Assembly: GCF_052114085.1 (NCBI RefSeq)
Contig: NZ_JBFREB010000001.1
Location: 2,852,001-2,916,000 of the forward strand
Length of the DNA stretch: 64,000 nucleotides
Reading direction: 5' to 3'
Source: Leifsonia sp052114085
GTDB taxonomy: Bacteria > Actinomycetota > Actinomycetes > Actinomycetales > Microbacteriaceae
Under the pieces are notes generated by a model. It had not been told where the DNA came from and ran no database searches. It saw nothing but the letters and a program-made list of their open reading frames with translations. The translations under genes were made by a program, and so were the position numbers. This document shows, in pieces, positions 1 through 7,353 of this stretch. How positions within the stretch are numbered: the first letter of the stretch is position 1; each line of letters starts with the position of its first letter.

Positions 1-85
1 CGTTCATGGTGCGACCACAGTACCGCCTGGGCGCTGTGGGCCGCCTGCGTGTTCGCTCTGGGCGGCCTCCACGACGGATGGCCGC

Positions 86-637
86 TCAGCTGTAGACGGC
101 GGGGGCCAGAATCCCGACGCCGCGGAGCGTGCGGTAGCGCTCGTCGTAGTCGAGCCCATAGCCGACGACGAACTGGTTCGGAATGTCGAACCCGACGTAC
201 TTGACGTCGATCTCGACGCGCGCCGCATCGGGCTTCCGCAGGAGGGTGAAGACCTCGATCGACTCGGGACCGCGGCTGCGGAGGTTCGAGAGGAGCCACG
301 ACAGGGTGAGGCCCGAGTCGATGATGTCCTCGACGATGAGCACGGTCTTGCCGCTGAGGTCGGTGTCCAGGTCTTTCAGGATGCGGACGACGCCGCTCGA
401 CTGCGTTCCGCTGCCGTAGGAGCTGACGGCCATCCAATCCATGGTCACGGGGATGCGCAGCTCGCGCGACAGGTCGGCCATCACCATGACCGCGCCCTTC
501 AGGACGCCGATCAGCAGGACGTCTTTACCCGCGTAATGGCCCTCCACCTCGCGGGCCAGCTCGGCGATGCGGGAGCGGATCTGCTCCTCGGTGATCAGAA
601 TCTCGGTCAGGTCGTTCTCGACGTCCGTGAGCTCCAT
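86..637 (-). CDS. hpt: Hypoxanthine phosphoribosyltransferase
   Basis: Purine salvage enzyme of 183 residues that joins hypoxanthine or guanine to PRPP in the cytoplasm. The PRPP loop VLIVEDIIDSGLT is near residues 98-110, and the YGSGTQSSG segment and DERYR tail also fit the family. Length is normal. It lies 20 bp downstream of tilS on the same strand. A further ATG at positions 7-5 on this strand opens toward the window edge and fits ftsH, the usual next gene, but only two codons are visible so it is not called. Confidence 0.95.
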   Translation of the reverse strand: MELTDVENDLTEILITEEQIRSRIAELAREVEGHYAGKDVLLIGVLKGAVMVMADLSRELRIPVTMDWMAVSSYGSGTQSSGVVRILKDLDTDLSGKTVLIVEDIIDSGLTLSWLLSNLRSRGPESIEVFTLLRKPDAARVEIDVKYVGFDIPNQFVVGYGLDYDERYRTLRGVGILAPAVYS

Positions 638-657
638 GAGGAAGGCGCTGTCCTTAC

Positions 658-1731
658 TTACGTTGTGGTGTGGAACATGAGCAGGCCGTTCTGCCTGACA
701 ACTCTAACGCCTGGCAGATCGACCGCTCCCTGACCGTGCCAGTCGGTGATCAGGGCGGCGACGCCAAGCGTGTGGGCCCGCGTCAGCGAGACCCCGAACT
801 CGGCGGAGACGATCAGCCGGATGATGCGCTGGCGGAGGGCCGCCGGGTCGGCGGCGAGACCGCGGACGTCGAGGGTGACTGAGCCGTCGTCGGCCTGGCT
901 GACCAGCTCCTGCGCCCACTCCAGGGCGAGCCCGTCGAGCGCCTCGTCGTCTTCGCGAAGCTGCTCCGCCGTGCGGGCGAGCGCTTCGGCGATGCCCGGG
1001 CCGAGCTCGCGCTCGAGCACAGGGAGCACGGCCTTCCGCACGCGCACGCGCGTGTAGGAGGGGTCGTCGTTCTGCGGGTCTTCCCACGGCTCGAGCCCGC
1101 TGTCGGCGCAGAACGCCCGCGTCTCGCCGCGACGGAGACCGAGGAACGGCCGCAGCAGGCGGCCCGTGTCGGGCAGCATCCCCTGCAGGCTCGACGGGCC
1201 GGAGCCGCGGGCGAGACCGAGCAGCACCGTCTCGGCCTGGTCGTCGAGGGTGTGGGCGAGCAGGATGCGCTCGGCGCCGGTCGCGGCGCGCGCACGATCG
1301 AACGCGGCATGACGTGCGGCGCGGGCGGCGCCTTCCGGACCGCCGTGCGCGGCGACCTCCACGCGCTCGATCACGACGGGGTCGAGCCCGAGCCCCGCCG
1401 CCTGCTCAGCGGCCCGCTCGGCGACGCCATCCGAACCCGCCTGGAGGCCGTGGTCGACGATCACCGCGCCAGCACGGTAACCGGCGCGCGGCGCCTCGAA
1501 CGCGGTCGCTGCGGCGAGAGCGAGCGAGTCCGCTCCCCCGCTGAGGCCGACGAGGAGCAGGGCACCCGGCGTCAAGGGAGCGGGACCAGCGGGCCCGTGG
1601 TCGTCGTGCTGGTCCGCCTGCGGGAGAGCGGTCGCGGCGCCGAGGGCCGCCCGGAGGGCGCGGCGGGCATCCGCGATCGGCGGGGTCAGGCGTGGACGGC
1701 GCTGGGGTCCTTCGGAACCGGTGAGGGGCAC
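658..1731 (-). CDS. tilS: tRNA(Ile)-lysidine synthase
   Basis: Modifies the wobble cytidine of the CAU-anticodon tRNA-Ile to lysidine, which is essential for AUA decoding. The N-type ATP pyrophosphatase P-loop SGGADS is near residues 64-69, followed by the HTLDDQAETVLLGLARGSG motif typical of TilS. Length (357 residues) is normal for actinobacteria, which have a short C-terminus. The start is a GTG at 1731. It has no clear ribosome site, but TAACGT (1743-1738 on this strand) lies just upstream, so the mRNA may be leaderless. Divergent from ppa and followed by hpt. Confidence 0.93.
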   Translation of the reverse strand: MPLTGSEGPQRRPRLTPPIADARRALRAALGAATALPQADQHDDHGPAGPAPLTPGALLLVGLSGGADSLALAAATAFEAPRAGYRAGAVIVDHGLQAGSDGVAERAAEQAAGLGLDPVVIERVEVAAHGGPEGAARAARHAAFDRARAATGAERILLAHTLDDQAETVLLGLARGSGPSSLQGMLPDTGRLLRPFLGLRRGETRAFCADSGLEPWEDPQNDDPSYTRVRVRKAVLPVLERELGPGIAEALARTAEQLREDDEALDGLALEWAQELVSQADDGSVTLDVRGLAADPAALRQRIIRLIVSAEFGVSLTRAHTLGVAALITDWHGQGAVDLPGVRVVRQNGLLMFHTTT

Positions 1732-1776
1732 CTAGTAACGTTAGTGCCGAATCACGACCCACAAAGGAGCACCGGC

Positions 1777-2268
1777 ATGGCCGAATACGACGTCGTCATC
1801 GAGATCCCCAAGGGGAGCCGCAACAAGTACGAGGTGGACCACGAGACCGGTCGCGTGTACCTCGACCGCGTGCTGTTCACGAGCTTCGTCTACCCGACGG
1901 ACTACGGCTTCTTCGAGAACACCCTGGGCGACGACGGCGACCCGCTGGACGCGCTCGTGCTGCTCGAGTACCCGCTGTTCCCGGGCGTCGGAGTGAAGGT
2001 GCGCCCGGTCGGTGTGCTCAACATGAGCGACGAGGCCGGCGGCGACGCGAAGGTCATCGCCGTGCCGTACAAGGACCCGCGCTGGCAGCACATCCAGGAT
2101 GTGAACGACATCCCGGAGCAGACCCGCAAGGAGATCGAGCACTTCTTCGCCCGCTATAAGGACCTCGAGCCGGGCAAATTCGTCAACATCGACGGCTGGG
2201 GCGACGCCGCCGAGGCCGACGGCCTCATCCAGAAGGCCATCGCGAAGCTCGCCGCCGAGGGTCACTGA
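1777..2268 (+). CDS. ppa: Inorganic pyrophosphatase
   Basis: Family I soluble pyrophosphatase of 163 residues that hydrolyses PPi to drive biosynthesis. The signature DDGDPLDALVL is present, as are the substrate residues in EIPKGSRNKYE and YPTDYGF. The ATG is preceded by AAAGGAG at 1763-1769, which decides the start over longer in-frame options reaching into tilS. A very strong terminator follows at 2285-2341. Confidence 0.97.
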   Translation: MAEYDVVIEIPKGSRNKYEVDHETGRVYLDRVLFTSFVYPTDYGFFENTLGDDGDPLDALVLLEYPLFPGVGVKVRPVGVLNMSDEAGGDAKVIAVPYKDPRWQHIQDVNDIPEQTRKEIEHFFARYKDLEPGKFVNIDGWGDAAEADGLIQKAIAKLAAEGH

Positions 2269-2284
2269 CCCCGGCGCTAGCCGC

Positions 2285-2341
2285 CGAGCACAGGAAAAAT
2301 GCCCCCGATCGCGCTGATCGGGGGCATTTTTCCTGTGCTCG
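2285..2341. terminator. Bidirectional intrinsic terminator, 26-bp perfect stem
   Basis: The two arms 2285-2310 and 2316-2341 are perfect reverse complements around a 5-nt loop (GCGCT). Each arm contains an A5 or T5 run next to a C5/G5 block, so it can terminate in both directions. It separates ppa from the convergent NlpC/P60 gene whose stop is at 2351. Confidence 0.95.
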
Positions 2342-2350
2342 CGGGCTGGG

Positions 2351-3652
2351 TCAGGCGCTGGGCCGCGCGACGAGACGGTAGGGGGAGCCCCAGACGGACT
2401 GGACCTTGACGACGTCGCCCTCGGTGGGAGCGGCGATCATCATGCCGCCGCCGATGTAGATGCCGACATGGTAGAAGTCGCCCGGTCCGTCGCCCCAGAA
2501 GATCAGGTCGCCCGCCTGCTTGGCGCCGTAGGACACCAGCTGACCGCGGTTCGCGGCCGTGTAGTACTGGTTGTTGACGGAGTGCGAGCCGATGTAGACG
2601 CCGGCGTAGGCGTACGCCTTCATCGTCAGGCCGGAGCAGTCGTAACCGCGGGGACCCTCGCCGCCGAAGATGTACGGCTTGCCCAACTGGGCGCGCGCAT
2701 ACGCGATCGCGGTGTCGACGACGTTGCCGTTCGGCGCGGCGGGCGCCGCCGGGGCCGCCGGGGCCGCGCCGCCCCCGCCGGACGCGGGTGCCGGTGGCTG
2801 GTTCTCGGCGGCCGCCGCAGCCGCCGCAGCTGCGGCCGCTGCGGCTTCCGCCGCCTTACGCGCGGCCTCCTGAGCGGCACGCACCTGCTCCCCCTCTAGA
2901 TACGCGGCCTCGGTCTGTGCCGACGTGTTCTTCAGCGTGGCCAGCTGCGCCACAAGCTCGGTCGACTTCTGCTGCTGCGCGGCCAGCGCGGACTGCGCCT
3001 TGGCCTGCGCGTCCTGAGCCGCCGCCAGCGCCTTGTCCGCCTCGTCGGCGAGAGCGACGCGCTCGGTCTTCGCTGCCTTAGCCTGGGCGGTGAGAGCATC
3101 CGCCGTGTTCTTGTCCTTCGTGGCCTGGTCGTAGACCGCCTTCGACTGCTCCGTCAGCTTGCTCATCGTACCCAGCTGGAAGAGCAGCTTGTCCGCATCC
3201 GAACCCGAACCGCCGCCCTTCAGCATGAGGTTGGTGGTGACGTCTCCGCCGCCGGACTTCGCCAGGTGGGAGGCGAGCAGACCGGCACGCATCTTGGAGG
3301 TCTTCGCCTTCTCGGCCGCGTCGGTCGCCTGCTTCTGGAGGTCGCTCGCCTTCGCGGTCGCCGCCTGCAGCGCATCCTTGGCCTGGAAGTACGCCTCAGC
3401 CGCCTTCTCGGACGCGACGCGCGCCGCATCCACACTCGACTGCAGCCCGGTGATGAGCTTCGTGATGTTGTCGATCATCGCCTGCTGGTTGGCGACGTTG
3501 TTCTTGGCCTGCTGCACGTCGTTCCAGGACGGGTAGTCGACCGCCTGCGCGGGGGCGACGATGCCGATGGATGCGGTGACCGCGCCCATCACACCGGCTC
3601 CGATGGCGAGACCCGGGCGGACCCGGCTGGTCTTCGCGTTCTCGTTAGCCAA
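2351..3652 (-). CDS. Secreted coiled-coil NlpC/P60 peptidoglycan endopeptidase
   Basis: 433-residue secreted cell-wall hydrolase. A signal peptide (residues 1-37, cleavage after AQA) precedes a long Ala/Lys/Glu-rich coiled coil (about 40-265). A run of roughly 15 alanines and a Pro/Gly/Ala linker follow, then a C-terminal NlpC/P60 domain (about 310-433). The nucleophile is Cys in YDCSGLT and the His is in DFYHVGIYIGG. The family cleaves D-Glu to diamino-acid bonds in stem peptides. The ATG overlaps the end of the upstream M23 gene by 8 bp, implying translational coupling. Its coiled coil is clearly paralogous to that of the M23 protein. A role in daughter-cell separation, as for RipA/RipC or PcsB proteins, is inference. 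Confidence 0.9.
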   Translation of the reverse strand: MANENAKTSRVRPGLAIGAGVMGAVTASIGIVAPAQAVDYPSWNDVQQAKNNVANQQAMIDNITKLITGLQSSVDAARVASEKAAEAYFQAKDALQAATAKASDLQKQATDAAEKAKTSKMRAGLLASHLAKSGGGDVTTNLMLKGGGSGSDADKLLFQLGTMSKLTEQSKAVYDQATKDKNTADALTAQAKAAKTERVALADEADKALAAAQDAQAKAQSALAAQQQKSTELVAQLATLKNTSAQTEAAYLEGEQVRAAQEAARKAAEAAAAAAAAAAAAAENQPPAPASGGGGAAPAAPAAPAAPNGNVVDTAIAYARAQLGKPYIFGGEGPRGYDCSGLTMKAYAYAGVYIGSHSVNNQYYTAANRGQLVSYGAKQAGDLIFWGDGPGDFYHVGIYIGGGMMIAAPTEGDVVKVQSVWGSPYRLVARPSA

Positions 3653-4922
3653 GGGGTGCCTGCCGATCTCTCATGAAGGGGATGCCGTCGACCTTCGTGT
3701 CGTTGATGCGCACCTCGTAGTGGAGGTGGCAGCCGGTGGAGGCGCCGGTGGTGCCGACGCGTGCGATCGGCTGGCCGGCGCCGACATGCTGCCCGATGCC
3801 GACCAGGATGCCGCCGTTCCGGATGTGCGCGTAGCCGGTCTTGACGGCGCTGCCGTTGTCGAGGAGCACGAAGTTGCCGTAGGTGCCGTTGGGGCCGGCA
3901 TAGATGACGGTGCCCTCGTGGGCCGCGTAGATGGGGGCGTTGCACGAGGCGCCGATGTCGATGCCGAGGTGGTAGGTGCTGCCGACGCCGCCGGGCGAGG
4001 GACGGGCGCCGAAGCCATCCGTGATCGGACCGGCTGCAGGAACCGCCCAGCCCTGCGGGCCCACATATCCACCGGGGAGCCCGCCCGAGCCGCGAGCAGC
4101 GGCGGCGGCCGCTGCGGCAGCGACGCCGGCCTGGTAGCCGGCCACCGTCTTCGCGGTGCTGTCCCGCAGCGCCGCGAGCTGCGCCTGCATGATCACGATC
4201 TGCTTCTGCTGCTCGGCCAGCTTCTCCTGCGCCGCCTTGGCAGCGGCGATGGCGGCCTGCATGGCGGCCTCCGCGGCCACCCGGAGCTTCTCGCGCTCGG
4301 CTTTGGCCACGTCGGCCTGTGCGGAGAGCGACTTGGCCGTATTCTGCGCGGCCTTGGCGTCGGTGTAAACCTGGTTGGACTGCTCCACCAGTTTCGACAT
4401 GCTGCCCAGACCCGACAGCAGCTTGTCCGGGCTCGTCGTCGAGGCCTTGTTGCCGCTGAGGAACAGGTTCGCGGTCAGATTGCGGCCACCGGTCCGGTAG
4501 AGCTGGGCGGCCAGTTTGCCCGCCTGGGCGCTCGCGTCATCCGCCTTCTTCTGGCTGGCCGCGGCCTGCGACTCCAGGTCGAGCGCCCTCATGGTGGCGT
4601 TGTCGAGGGCCGTCTGCGCCGCCTCCAGCTCCTCTCCGCGCTTCACTGCAGCGGCCTGCGTCGAGGCGACCTCGCCCTTGAGTTGCGAGATGAGGCCGTT
4701 GATGCGGTCCACCTGGGCGTTGGCGGCGGACTCGTTGGCCTTGGCGTTCTGGACGTCCTGCCAGGACGGATAGTTCTCGGCGTACGCGGGGGCGGCGACC
4801 GACCCGACAATCGCCACCGCGGCGACGGCCAGACCGGCCAGGGCAGCACGGAGAGCGCCGCGCCGCGAACCACTCGGGGGCGTGGTCGGGGGTGCCGTTC
4901 GGCTGCTCATCTGGCGTCTCAT
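3645..4922 (-). CDS. Secreted coiled-coil M23 (LytM-type) peptidase
   Basis: 425-residue secreted protein. A signal peptide ends at AYA, with the mature protein beginning ENYPSW. A coiled coil (about 50-275) and a short Gly-rich linker precede a C-terminal M23 domain (about 300-425). Zinc ligands are visible in HLGIDIG (HxxxD) and GCHLHYEV (HxH), so the enzyme should be active rather than a degenerate LytM activator. Two in-frame ATGs (4922 and 4910) are possible, and no strong ribosome site separates them. First gene of a two-gene unit; the second shares its coiled coil and overlaps it by 8 bp. Confidence 0.9.
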   Translation of the reverse strand: MRRQMSSRTAPPTTPPSGSRRGALRAALAGLAVAAVAIVGSVAAPAYAENYPSWQDVQNAKANESAANAQVDRINGLISQLKGEVASTQAAAVKRGEELEAAQTALDNATMRALDLESQAAASQKKADDASAQAGKLAAQLYRTGGRNLTANLFLSGNKASTTSPDKLLSGLGSMSKLVEQSNQVYTDAKAAQNTAKSLSAQADVAKAEREKLRVAAEAAMQAAIAAAKAAQEKLAEQQKQIVIMQAQLAALRDSTAKTVAGYQAGVAAAAAAAAARGSGGLPGGYVGPQGWAVPAAGPITDGFGARPSPGGVGSTYHLGIDIGASCNAPIYAAHEGTVIYAGPNGTYGNFVLLDNGSAVKTGYAHIRNGGILVGIGQHVGAGQPIARVGTTGASTGCHLHYEVRINDTKVDGIPFMRDRQAPLG

Positions 4923-4951
4923 CGTGTTATCGACCCGCTCGCTTCTGCATC

Positions 4952-4967
4952 CTCAGTGGTCACACAC
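4952..4967. repeat. 16-bp direct repeat, copy 1
   Basis: CTCAGTGGTCACACAC occurs here and exactly again at 5705-5720. The pair brackets the three tRNA genes. This copy lies in the presumed promoter region of the M23 gene. Function unknown. The 350-bp stretch from 4923 to 5272 otherwise shows no gene. Confidence 0.6.
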
Positions 4968-5197
4968 GTCACATGCGTCCCACGGTCAACATGCGCAACT
5001 TTAGCAACATGGCGTTTTCCGGCGCCCGAAATCGGCTTGGGAACGGTGATCGGGGGCGTGCGCTCGCACGGGCGGCCGGGGGGACCGCCTGGGCCGCAGA
5101 CTACGGTGACTGGTCGCCCGGTGCCGGGATTTGGCGGTGGCGTTGCGAGAACCGAGAGGTGCTCATCCACCCCGACCCGCCCGGGATCCGAATCCGA

Positions 5198-5227
5198 TTC
5201 GCAATCTCGTTCGGTCTTCCGTATGCT
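5198..5227 (+). promoter_or_regulatory. Candidate promoter of the tRNA cluster
   Basis: TTCGCA (5198-5203) and TATGCT (5222-5227) are spaced 18 bp apart and would start RNA about 35-40 nt before tRNA-Glu. The -10 fits the actinobacterial TANNNT pattern well; the -35 match is only partial. Confidence 0.4.
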
Positions 5228-5272
5228 TGTCCGTCGGTGGTCATGGACAGCGCAAGCCGTTCGGGACGATCC

Positions 5273-5345
5273 GGCCCCATCGTTTAGCGGCCTAGGACAC
5301 CGCCCTTTCACGGCGGCAGCACGGGTTCGAATCCCGTTGGGGTCA
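5273..5345 (+). tRNA. tRNA-Glu (anticodon TTC)
   Basis: A 73-nt cloverleaf. The 7-bp acceptor stem has one G-U pair, the D stem is GTTT/GGAC, the anticodon loop is CTTTCAC, and the T loop is TTCGAAT. CCA is not encoded. Confidence 0.97.
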
Positions 5346-5401
5346 CGTCCAACGGTCCACTAGTATCTACAAGCAGCACAATTCAAAAAGCACCACAATA
5401 A

Positions 5402-5475
5402 GGCCCTGTAGCGCAGTTGGTTAGCGTGCCGCCCTGTCACGGCGGAGGTCGCGGGTTCAAGTCCCGTCAGGGTCG
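5402..5475 (+). tRNA. tRNA-Asp (anticodon GTC)
   Basis: A 74-nt cloverleaf. Acceptor GGCCCTG pairs with CAGGGTC, the anticodon loop is CTGTCAC on a CCGCC/GGCGG stem, and the T loop is TTCAAGT. It follows tRNA-Glu by 56 bp and is followed by a hairpin terminator. Confidence 0.97.
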
Positions 5476-5485
5476 CTCAGGCGAC

Positions 5486-5509
5486 AAGCCCTTCCAATCG
5501 GAAGGGCTT
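5486..5509 (+). terminator. Hairpin after tRNA-Asp
   Basis: A perfect 10-bp stem (AAGCCCTTCC against GGAAGGGCTT) with a 4-nt AATC loop begins 11 nt after tRNA-Asp. It lacks a clear T run, so it may terminate only partly or act in processing before tRNA-Phe. Confidence 0.7.
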
Positions 5510-5538
5510 CCGTCTAGGTGGACGCGCGAGTGTCCCCC

Positions 5539-5614
5539 GGCTCTGTAGCTCAGTTGGTAGAGCGTTCGACTGAAAATCGAAAGGTCACCGGATCGATGCC
5601 GGTCGGAGCCACCA
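5539..5614 (+). tRNA. tRNA-Phe (anticodon GAA), CCA encoded
   Basis: A 76-nt cloverleaf including a genomically encoded 3' CCA. Acceptor GGCTCTG pairs with CGGAGCC with one G-U. The anticodon loop is CTGAAAA on a TTCGA/TCGAA stem, and the T arm is ACCGG-ATCGATG-CCGGT. Confidence 0.97.
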
Positions 5615-5617
5615 GAG

Positions 5618-5652
5618 AAAGCCCCCGGTCCGTTGCGGAATCCGGGGGTTTT
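5618..5652 (+). terminator. Intrinsic terminator after tRNA-Phe
   Basis: CCCCCGG (5622-5628) pairs with CCGGGGG (5642-5648), extended by A-T pairs into a T5 run. This is a classic intrinsic terminator 4 nt after the tRNA. Confidence 0.9.
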
Positions 5653-5704
5653 TGGTTGCCGAGGAGAAGCCCGAAAGACGCTTCAGCATCGAAACCACCG
5701 GTGT

Positions 5705-5720
5705 CTCAGTGGTCACACAC
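5705..5720. repeat. 16-bp direct repeat, copy 2
   Basis: Exact second copy of the 16-mer at 4952-4967, about 90 bp past tRNA-Phe and between the terminator and the 3' end of the DUF1304 gene. The flanking bases differ, so the identity is limited to 16 bp. Confidence 0.6.
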
Positions 5721-5760
5721 CGTCGTGTGGCTTCGACGATGGAGTGGACGCGCGCCCGAC

Positions 5761-6165
5761 TCACACGAACAACAGTGCGATCAACGCGATCAGCGGCGGC
5801 GTGGACTGGGCGATCGCCCCTCCGACACCCTTGCCGCGTTCCCGGCCCATGCCCATTCGGTCAGCGATGAAGAGCACGATGCCGGCAAGGAACAGCAGCC
5901 AGCAGAGGTAAGTCACGAGCGTTCGGCCGACAACCGCCTGACCCATCCACCAGGCGATGACGCCGATGACCAACCCGCAGCCGAGGAACAGGTTGTAGAA
6001 GCCGACGCCGAAGGCCCACAGCCGCACCGCCGCGACGTCCGCGGAGGGCACGCCGAAGATCGCGTTATGGATGGCCGGACGCTCCAGTAGCAGCGCCTCC
6101 CAGACGAACACCATGATGTGGATGGCGGCGGTGAGCAGTGCGAAGATCCAGACCACCGCGACCAT
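5761..6165 (-). CDS. DUF1304 family integral membrane protein
   Basis: 134 residues with four hydrophobic segments and the conserved block HNAIFGVPSADVAAVRLWAF followed by a GFYNLFLG helix, which is diagnostic of DUF1304. Function is unknown in the family. Start chosen at the ATG 6165 because AGGGGA lies just upstream; a longer in-frame extension to 6219 lacks a ribosome site. Divergent from the LuxR-type gene. Confidence 0.85.
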   Translation of the reverse strand: MVAVVWIFALLTAAIHIMVFVWEALLLERPAIHNAIFGVPSADVAAVRLWAFGVGFYNLFLGCGLVIGVIAWWMGQAVVGRTLVTYLCWLLFLAGIVLFIADRMGMGRERGKGVGGAIAQSTPPLIALIALLFV

Positions 6166-6241
6166 GACGTCCCCTTCCGATGCTGAGGATGCTAAGACGA
6201 GCGCGGGCTGGGACCCCATCCCGCGATTCTGGGATTTTCGT

Positions 6242-6253
6242 CCGTTGGAACGG
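6242..6253. promoter_or_regulatory. Palindrome upstream of the LuxR-type gene
   Basis: CCGTT-GG-AACGG is a perfect inverted repeat 16 bp before the ATG at 6270. It could be an autoregulatory operator. The following CATACT may serve as a -10 for a very short leader. Confidence 0.35.
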
Positions 6254-6269
6254 CTCTCATACTGGACGC

Positions 6270-7304
6270 ATGTGGGAGGAACGCGCCCACCATGCGCGCC
6301 AGGAGATCCTGGCCCTCGCGGGCGACGGCAATAGCCTCAGCGAGTTGTACGAGCGCGCCATCGCGGTCATCGAGCGAACCGTGGGCGCCGAACTGATGTG
6401 CTGGGCTGCGCTTGACCCCGACACTCTGACGATCAGCACGATGATCAGCGGTGCGGTTCGGATCCCGCAGGAGTACGAGCCGCTTCTGGCGGACGCCGAG
6501 TACCGGGAGACGGAACCCCACACATTCGCTGGCCTGGCGCGGACGGGCCGGGTGGTCGCACGGCTCTCCGAGCTCTCCACCGCCGACCGCGACGCCAGCG
6601 CGCGCGCACGGACCGTGTGGCGCCCGCTCGGGCTCGACCAGGAGCTACGCACGCTGTTCACCGTCGACGGTACGTGCTGGGGAGCCGCCGGGATGGTGCG
6701 ATCCGGCCAGGACTTCGACGAACGGGAGGTCGAGTTCCTCGCCGCCGTCGCGCCCGCCATCGCCTCCGCGTCTCGCGTCGCGGTGCGAACCGAGGCGGCC
6801 GCACGGCTACCCGGTGCGGCTCCTGCGATCGTCGTGTTGGGCCGAACCGGCGATCTGCGCACCGCGACGCCTGCTGTGCGGGAGTGGCGCCAACGCTTCG
6901 ACGACATCGCACCCGCGCGGTTCGAACTGCTGCTTCACCTGATGTGGGTGGGCGCGCGGTCATCACCCTCGAGCGTGTTCCGTACGCGCGTTAGGGACGG
7001 CCGTGCGCGCTGGGCGGTGCTCGAGGCGAGCCCGTTGATCGGTGATGAGGAGGACCAGGTCGCCGTCCTCCTCTCGCCCGCCGCCGCAGATGACATGGGG
7101 ACGCTGCTGCTGGCGGCATACGGATTGACACAGAGAGAGCGCGAGGTGTGCCGCGAGGTGATGCTCGGACTCTCGACCGCGGAGATCGGCCGCCGGCTGT
7201 TCATCTCGTCCTTCACGGTGCAAGACCACTTGAAGTCCGTATTCACGAAAGTCGGCGTCCACAGCAGGGGAGAGCTCGTCGAGAGGCTACGGCCGGCCGA
7301 CTGA
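6270..7304 (+). CDS. GAF-like / LuxR-type HTH transcriptional regulator
   Basis: 344 residues. The N-terminal half (about 15-175) resembles a GAF-type sensory domain. The C-terminus (about 280-344) is a LuxR-type HTH with the signature LTQREREVCREVMLGLSTAE and the recognition helix SSFTVQDHLKSVFTKVGV. Cytoplasmic; ligand unknown. The ATG at 6270 fits the family length best, and a longer frame to 6180 has no ribosome site. It precedes an FAD oxidoreductase by 49 bp, so that gene may be a target. Confidence 0.85.
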   Translation: MWEERAHHARQEILALAGDGNSLSELYERAIAVIERTVGAELMCWAALDPDTLTISTMISGAVRIPQEYEPLLADAEYRETEPHTFAGLARTGRVVARLSELSTADRDASARARTVWRPLGLDQELRTLFTVDGTCWGAAGMVRSGQDFDEREVEFLAAVAPAIASASRVAVRTEAAARLPGAAPAIVVLGRTGDLRTATPAVREWRQRFDDIAPARFELLLHLMWVGARSSPSSVFRTRVRDGRARWAVLEASPLIGDEEDQVAVLLSPAAADDMGTLLLAAYGLTQREREVCREVMLGLSTAEIGRRLFISSFTVQDHLKSVFTKVGVHSRGELVERLRPAD

Positions 7305-7353
7305 GTCAGGCCGGCGCCGGCCATGGCCGAGGATCTGCTCCTACACTCGGCTC

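Noticed and set aside
1..85. Possible start of ftsH on the - strand (ATG at positions 7-5)
   Set aside because: Gene order makes ftsH likely, but only two codons are inside the window, too little to support a feature.
2790..2880. GCC/GCG-rich repeat tract that looks like a minisatellite
   Set aside because: It encodes the poly-alanine linker of the NlpC/P60 protein in frame; simple coding low complexity.
3561..5363. Long open frame on the + strand across the two hydrolase genes
   Set aside because: It lies antisense to two well-supported secreted hydrolases, has low-complexity Arg/Gly/Val composition and no domain. Long antisense frames are expected at this GC content.
5273..5614. tRNA cluster as an active integration site of a mobile island
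   Set aside because: No integrase gene and no copy of a tRNA 3' end is seen downstream. Only the unrelated 16-bp repeats flank the cluster.
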